Shown here: one piece after another, positions 60,445-64,000 of the stretch
Position numbering within the stretch: position 1 is the first letter of the stretch
Layout of the letters: every line of letters starts with the position of its first letter
Source of the DNA: Streptomyces sp. NBC_01298
GTDB taxonomy: Bacteria; Actinomycetota; Actinomycetes; Streptomycetales; Streptomycetaceae
Assembly: GCF_035978755.1 (NCBI RefSeq)
Contig: NZ_CP108414.1
Span: forward strand, 3,844,001-3,908,000
Direction of reading: 5' to 3'
DNA length: 64,000 nt
Notes under the pieces: model-generated
What the model saw: the letters and a program-made list of their open reading frames with translations, nothing else
What the model was told of the DNA's origin: nothing
Database searches by the model: none
Position numbers and translations under genes: made by a program

Positions 60445-60468
60445 AAGTTAGTGCTCAATCACTAACTT
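60445..60468. promoter_or_regulatory. Operator for the TetR regulator, tetR side
   Basis: Nine-base arms AAGTTAGTG and CACTAACTT, exact complements, flank CTCAAT. The right arm matches the MFS-side operator. It is 7 bases upstream of the TetR start. Confidence 0.8.
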
Positions 60469-60473
60469 GGCAA

Positions 60474-60542
60474 GCGTGATTCGAACCCGCCAACCCAAAA
60501 GGCCCTGACCTGCGAGTTTCCTCGCCGGCCAGGACCTTTGGG
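60474..60542 (-). other. tRNA T-arm-like fragment followed by imperfect hairpin
   Basis: On the minus strand GGCGGGTTCGAATCACGC has the tRNA T-loop consensus TTCGAAT with four of five stem pairs possible. No D-arm or anticodon arm is visible beside it. Next to it an imperfect inverted repeat (CCAAAAGGCCCTGACC ... GGCCAGGACCTTTGG) resembles sequences 3' of tRNA genes. It may be an old tRNA remnant or integration scar. The rest of the gap to 60704 is GGGACCCC-rich and holds no gene. Confidence 0.35.
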
Positions 60543-60704
60543 GATCTGGCGGGACCCCGAGGGGGTCCGGGGGGTCTGGGACCCCAGGACGGAATCCCGA
60601 GCGGGGACCCCCGCGGGACCCAGCGGGCCCCAGGAGGCACCCCAGCGGGGCCGAGAGGAACCCAGGAGACAACCCCAGGGGGCATCGCACCCCAGGGGGC
60701 ATCC

Positions 60705-61133
60705 CTACGCGAGAGCAACCACCGCGCGGGACATCCCCAGCACCTTCTGCCCGGCGCTCATGGCCGTCAGGTCGACCCGCACCCGGTTGTCGTCGAGCTT
60801 GGCCGCGACCTTGGCCGTGACCTCGATCAGCGCACCCTGCCCGTCGTTCGGAACGACGACCGGCTTGGTGAACCGCACCCCGTACTCGACGACCGCGCCC
60901 GGGTCGCCCACCCAGTCGGTCACCACGCGGATCGCCTCGGCCATGGTGAACATGCCGTGGGCGATCACGTCGGGCAGCCCGACCTCGGTGGCGAACTTCT
61001 CGTTCCAGTGGATCGGGTTGAAGTCACCCGACGCACCCGCGTACCGCACCAGCGTCGCCCGCGTGACGGGGAAGGACGCCGCCGGCAGCTCGGTGCCGAC
61101 CTCGACTTCGTCGTACTGGATCTTGGCAGCCAT
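60705..61133 (-). CDS. MaoC-like hydratase, HadB-type
   Basis: Hot-dog fold (R)-specific dehydratase subunit of 142 residues. The hydratase motif is YAGASGDFNPIHWNEKFA with catalytic Asp and His, followed by IAHGMFTMAEAIR. It probably pairs with the HadA-like protein encoded one base upstream. Related proteins act in fatty-acid elongation in mycobacteria. In Streptomyces the substrate is not established; no mycolic acid genes are visible here. Confidence 0.85.
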   Translation of the reverse strand: MAAKIQYDEVEVGTELPAASFPVTRATLVRYAGASGDFNPIHWNEKFATEVGLPDVIAHGMFTMAEAIRVVTDWVGDPGAVVEYGVRFTKPVVVPNDGQGALIEVTAKVAAKLDDNRVRVDLTAMSAGQKVLGMSRAVVALA

Positions 61134-61134
61134 C

Positions 61135-61611
61135 TCAGGCCTCCTCGGGGGCGGGAGCGGCGGCGGGCTCGGGCGCCCGGGAGACGAGCTTCGTCCAGGC
61201 GGTCACCACGTGCTCGCCGGACTCGTCGTGGACCTCACCGCGAATGTCGATGATGTCGTTGCCCGCGAGCGACTTGATGGCCTCGATGGTCGAGGTGACC
61301 GTCAGCCGGTCACCGGCGCGCACGGGACGGGTGTACGCGAACTTCTGGTCGCCGTGCACGACGCGGCTGTAGTCCAGCCCCAGCTGGGGGTCGTCGACGA
61401 CCTGGCCGGCCGCCGCGAACGTGATGGCAAACACAAAGGTCGGCGGGGCGATCACGTCCTGGTGACCGAACGCCTTGGCTGCTTCGGGATCCGTGTACAC
61501 CGGATTGGCGTCACCCACGGCGACCGCGAATTCGCGGACCTTCTCCCGGCCGACCTCGTACGGATCGGTGGGCGGGTAGCTCCGCCCCACGAAGGACTGG
61601 TCGAGCGCCAT
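61135..61611 (-). CDS. MaoC N-terminal-like dehydratase, HadA-type
   Basis: Hot-dog fold protein of 158 residues. It starts MALDQSFVGRSYPPTDPYEV and has EFAVAVGDANPVYTDPEAAK and IAPPTFVFAI, matching HadA/FAS1-dehydratase-N family members, which bind substrate but lack the catalytic pair. It ends in an Ala/Pro tail. It is translationally linked to the HadB-like gene. rpmG lies 116 bases upstream, the same order as in mycobacteria. Confidence 0.85.
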   Translation of the reverse strand: MALDQSFVGRSYPPTDPYEVGREKVREFAVAVGDANPVYTDPEAAKAFGHQDVIAPPTFVFAITFAAAGQVVDDPQLGLDYSRVVHGDQKFAYTRPVRAGDRLTVTSTIEAIKSLAGNDIIDIRGEVHDESGEHVVTAWTKLVSRAPEPAAAPAPEEA

Positions 61612-61727
61612 GACTCCCTACCTCCTTGTTGAAACGATCTGTCGAAACGACACAAGGCCGCCCCCCAATGAAGGGGACGACCTCATGACGGTAAGACTGT
61701 GCCTGTTGTACGAGACTTCGCCAGTTG

Positions 61728-61892
61728 TTAGCGGGTCTCGCGGTGCGCGGTGTGCGAGTTGCAACGCGGGCAGTGCTTCTTCATCTCAAGACGGTCCGGG
61801 TTGTTACGCCGGTTCTTCTTGGTGATGTAGTTCCGCTCCTTGCACTCCACGCAGGCCAGCGTGATCTTCGGGCGGACGTCGGTGGCAGCCAC
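61728..61892 (-). CDS. rpmG: 50S ribosomal protein L33, zinc-ribbon type
   Basis: The 54-residue protein has [20 protein letters not shown] and [15 protein letters not shown]; the two Cys-x2-Cys pairs make the zinc-binding (C+) form. GTG at 61892 with AAGGAG upstream. It is preceded by tRNA-Met and tRNA-Thr, a conserved order in actinobacteria. Confidence 0.95.
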
Positions 61893-61980
61893 GTGAGTGC
61901 TCCTTGACGGACAATTGGACGGATGAACGCATAAAAGAGTAGCCGATCGGGAGACCGACCCCGCAATCGGCTACTGTGTG

Positions 61981-62053
61981 TAGCGGCGACCGGACTTGAA
62001 CCGGTGACACAGCGATTATGAGCCGCTTGCTCTACCGACTGAGCTACGCCGCT
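61981..62053 (-). tRNA. trnM: tRNA-Met (anticodon CAT)
   Basis: The 73-base cloverleaf has a perfect 7-bp acceptor stem (AGCGGCG/CGCCGCT), anticodon loop CTCATAA and T-arm ACCGGTTCAAGTCCGGT. The A-U first pair argues for the elongator rather than the initiator. No CCA is encoded. Confidence 0.95.
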
Positions 62054-62101
62054 TTGATGAGATCCGCCCCCCACCCGAGGGTGGGGAACCTCTCTCACCA
62101 G

Positions 62102-62174
62102 AGCCCCAATGCGGAATCGAACCGCAGACCTTCTCCTTACCATGGAGACGCTCTACCGACTGAGCTATTGGGGC
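62102..62174 (-). tRNA. trnT: tRNA-Thr (anticodon GGT)
   Basis: The 73-base cloverleaf has acceptor GCCCCAA/TTGGGGC, anticodon stem TCTCC/GGAGA with loop ATGGTAA and T-arm TGCGGTTCGATTCCGCA. It lies 48 bases upstream of tRNA-Met, with a small CCCCACCC/GGGTGGGG hairpin between. Confidence 0.95.
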
Positions 62175-62388
62175 GAGCGAGGAAGACATTACACGGTTGC
62201 CCGCCGATCGCCCAAATCCTTTGCGGCGCCTGGGCTCGGAGCACCACCACCGACTTTCTTGATCCGCGGGAAACGCGCCTCGGACCCCTCTCTGGGCGCC
62301 TTTCACCCCGAAAGGTGTCAGGCATCACACCCGCGCCCACCCGCCCCCCACCCTGAGTCACCAGGCCGGAATGGCGGCGCTCCGGGCC

Positions 62389-62557
62389 ATCCAGCCCGCC
62401 GCGGCCAGATCCTGCCCCTCCGGCGTTTGAGGAGCGGCGGTCCCGGGAGCTGGCCCCCCGGGAACGGCGCCGCGCGCGACAGGGGTCCGGGCGCAGCCCG
62501 GCTGGGGGTCCCCCCGGACGGAGTCTGGGGGGATGGTGGAAGGGCGGGTAGGGGATA
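62389..62557. repeat. Dispersed Streptomyces-type intergenic repeat, copy 2
   Basis: ATCCAGCCC and later GCCCCTCCGGCGTTTGAGGA open it. Several GGGGGTCC/GGACC-type hairpins follow and it ends GGAAGGGCGGGTAGGGGA. It resembles the shorter copy at 54815-54890. No reading frame here is credible. Confidence 0.65.
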
Positions 62558-62633
62558 GCCGCCCCTAAGGCCTGCCCGGTCCGGGGCCGGGCACGGGACC
62601 CGGTTCCCTGCGGGGGGATCCCGGGAGGCCCGA

Positions 62634-62935
62634 TGCGGCTCCAATCGGGCCCCGGTCCGGCTCCGGGTGCCGGTCCCGGTCTGGTTCCGGGTGCGGCCAC
62701 GGTCCCGGTCGGACTCCGGGTGCGGCTCCGGTCCGTCCTACGGGCGCGACTCAAGCCCGACTACGACCCCCGGCGGACTCCGGGGGCGCCCCCGGCCCGA
62801 CTCCGGCCCGACTCCGGCCCGGCTCCGGCCCGGTTACCGCCCCGGTTACCGCCCCGGTCCGACTCCGGGCGCGCCCCCGGCCCGGCTCCGGCCCGGCTCC
62901 GGCCCGGCTACCGCCCCGGTCGGCCCCTCCGGGGT
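62634..62935. repeat. Degenerate GGCTCCGGCCC tandem repeat tract
   Basis: Roughly 300 bases made of variants of CGGCTCCGGCCC, CGACTCCGGGCG and GGTTACCGCCCC, including an exact tandem GGTTACCGCCCC pair. Open frames here are Arg/Pro/Gly repeats, not a gene. It fills most of the 920-base gap between tRNA-Thr and the gene at 63096. Confidence 0.75.
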
Positions 62936-63095
62936 GGCCTCGCCGGCGCGGTCCACCCAGACGCACCGGTACGACTATTGCCCTCTTCCGCGAAGCGAGC
63001 ACCCCCGCCCCCTAGGCTCTGAGCACGCTGCGTGATCTTGGGCCGCGGGCCGCGGCCACGGCCCCAGGAACCGCCCGAGCCACCGCAGGAGCGCG

Positions 63096-64000
63096 ATGTC
63101 CGACAGCCCGCCGCAGCAGCCGTCCCACTCCCCGCGCAACCGCCCCGGCAGCGGCCAGGGGCAAGGGCAGGGGCCCGGCCCCGAGGGCACCCAGGGAAGT
63201 CCGGGCCCGGCGGCCCCCGAGGCCTCGGGCCTGCTCCTCACCGGCGCCCGCCTCACCGACGGCCGGAGCGTCGACGTCCGCCTCGGCGGCGGCCGGATCC
63301 AGGCCGTCGGCACGGCCGGCAGCCTGCACGCCGCCTCGGGCGCCCGCGTCGACCTCACCGGCTACCTCCTGCTCCCCGCGCCCGCCGAACCCCACTCCCA
63401 CGGGGACACCGCCCTGACCGCGGACAGCGAAGGGCCCGTCTCGTACTCCCCCGACGAGGTGCAGCGCCGCGCCACCGAGGCGGCCCTGCTCCAGCTCGGG
63501 CACGGCGCCACGGCCGTCCGGTCGCACGTGCGCATCGGCGACGTACACGGCCTCGGCCCCCTGGAGGCCGTGCTCCAGGCCCGCCGCTCCCTGCGCGGAC
63601 TCACCGACCTCACCGCCGTCGCCGTTCCCCGCCTGCTGACCGGGGTGGCCGGGGCCGACGGGCTCGCCATGCTGCGGGACGCCGTGAAGATGGGCGCCTC
63701 CGTCATCGGCGGCTGCCCCGACCTCGACCCCGACCCCACCGGCTTCCTCGAAGCCGTACTGGAACTCGCCTCCGAGCACGGCTGCCCCGTCGACCTGCAC
63801 ACCGACGGCGACGACCCCGCCCGCCTGTCCCGGCTCGCGGCCATGGCCGGCGGACTGCGGCCCGGGGTCTCCATCGGGCCCTGCGGCGGTCTGTCCCGGC
63901 TCCCGCTGGACGTGGCGACCCGGGCCGCCGACCAGCTCGCGGCCGCCGGCGTAGGGGTGACCTGCCTCCCCCAGGGCGATTGCGCGGCCCTGGAGCGGCG
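63096..64000 (+). CDS. Amidohydrolase, cytosine-deaminase-like (partial, catalytic residues altered)
   Basis: The frame runs off the right edge; 301 residues are visible. A Pro/Gln/Gly-rich N-terminus (1-40) precedes an amidohydrolase domain. PAPAEPHSHGDTALTAD (His100, His102) matches the metal HxH of cytosine deaminase (CodA). DLHTDGDDP at 234-241 aligns with CodA HCDEIDD: the His is kept but the catalytic Glu is Gly238. The following SHTT metal-His region reads IGPCGG. The protein may be inactive as a deaminase or have another function. ATG 63096 has GCAGGAGC upstream. Confidence 0.7.
   Translation, partial: MSDSPPQQPSHSPRNRPGSGQGQGQGPGPEGTQGSPGPAAPEASGLLLTGARLTDGRSVDVRLGGGRIQAVGTAGSLHAASGARVDLTGYLLLPAPAEPHSHGDTALTADSEGPVSYSPDEVQRRATEAALLQLGHGATAVRSHVRIGDVHGLGPLEAVLQARRSLRGLTDLTAVAVPRLLTGVAGADGLAMLRDAVKMGASVIGGCPDLDPDPTGFLEAVLELASEHGCPVDLHTDGDDPARLSRLAAMAGGLRPGVSIGPCGGLSRLPLDVATRAADQLAAAGVGVTCLPQGDCAALER

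Noticed and set aside
62137..62754. Minus-strand 205-codon frame over tRNA-Thr and repeats
   Set aside because: It crosses a tRNA and two repeat tracts; product is Arg/Pro/Gly low complexity.

Overview
This 64 kb window is high-GC DNA with strong GC3 codon bias, AGGAGG-type ribosome sites, frequent GTG/TTG starts and actinomycete-style extensions on ribosomal proteins (acidic NusG N-terminus, RGG-rich S3 tail, acidic S9 N-terminus). Gene order and protein sequences point to a Streptomyces or very close relative. Most of it is the core translation/transcription region, read on the minus strand.

Layout, left to right. 1-7.2 kb: glmM, rpsI-rplM, a membrane glycosyltransferase-like gene, an ABC-F ATPase and truA. 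6.8-22.9 kb: the S10-spc-alpha ribosomal super-cluster (transcribed from rpsJ at 22.9 kb leftwards to rplQ) including secY, adk, map, infA and rpoA; rpsD is not in it. 23.4-32 kb: an island of cell-surface glycan genes (two GT-C membrane glycosyltransferases, two GT2 enzymes with a small DUF2304 membrane partner, and dTDP-rhamnose genes rfbD, rfbA, rfbC without rfbB). 32.1-36.7 kb: the str operon rpsL-rpsG-fusA-tuf. 37.4-39.9 kb: a YfhO-type membrane protein, convergent with rpoC. 40-51.7 kb: rpoC, rpoB, rplL, rplJ, a lipoprotein, rplA and rplK. 51.8-53.3 kb: nusG, secE and tRNA-Trp. 53.5-60.4 kb: aspartate aminotransferase, adenosine deaminase-like gene, murB, small uncharacterised genes and a TetR/MFS efflux pair with two visible operators. 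60.7-62.2 kb: a HadA/HadB-like dehydratase pair, rpmG, tRNA-Met and tRNA-Thr. 62.2-63.1 kb: repeat-rich non-coding DNA. 63.1 kb to the edge: a partial amidohydrolase related to cytosine deaminase.

Functionally the window supplies the ribosome, RNA polymerase core, elongation factors and Sec channel, interleaved with cell-envelope precursor genes. Sequence-visible regulation includes strong SigA/HrdB-like promoters before rpsJ, rpsL and rpoB, a 17-nt hairpin shared exactly by the rpsJ and rpsL leaders, an attenuator-like hairpin in the rplJ leader, and paired inverted-repeat operators for the TetR gene. The most interesting non-core items are the glycan island (a possible three-component polyprenyl-phosphate-sugar glycosylation system), the TetR/MFS operator pair, the shared leader hairpin and the cytosine-deaminase-like protein that seems to have lost catalytic residues. 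All calls are from reading the sequence; no database search was run.
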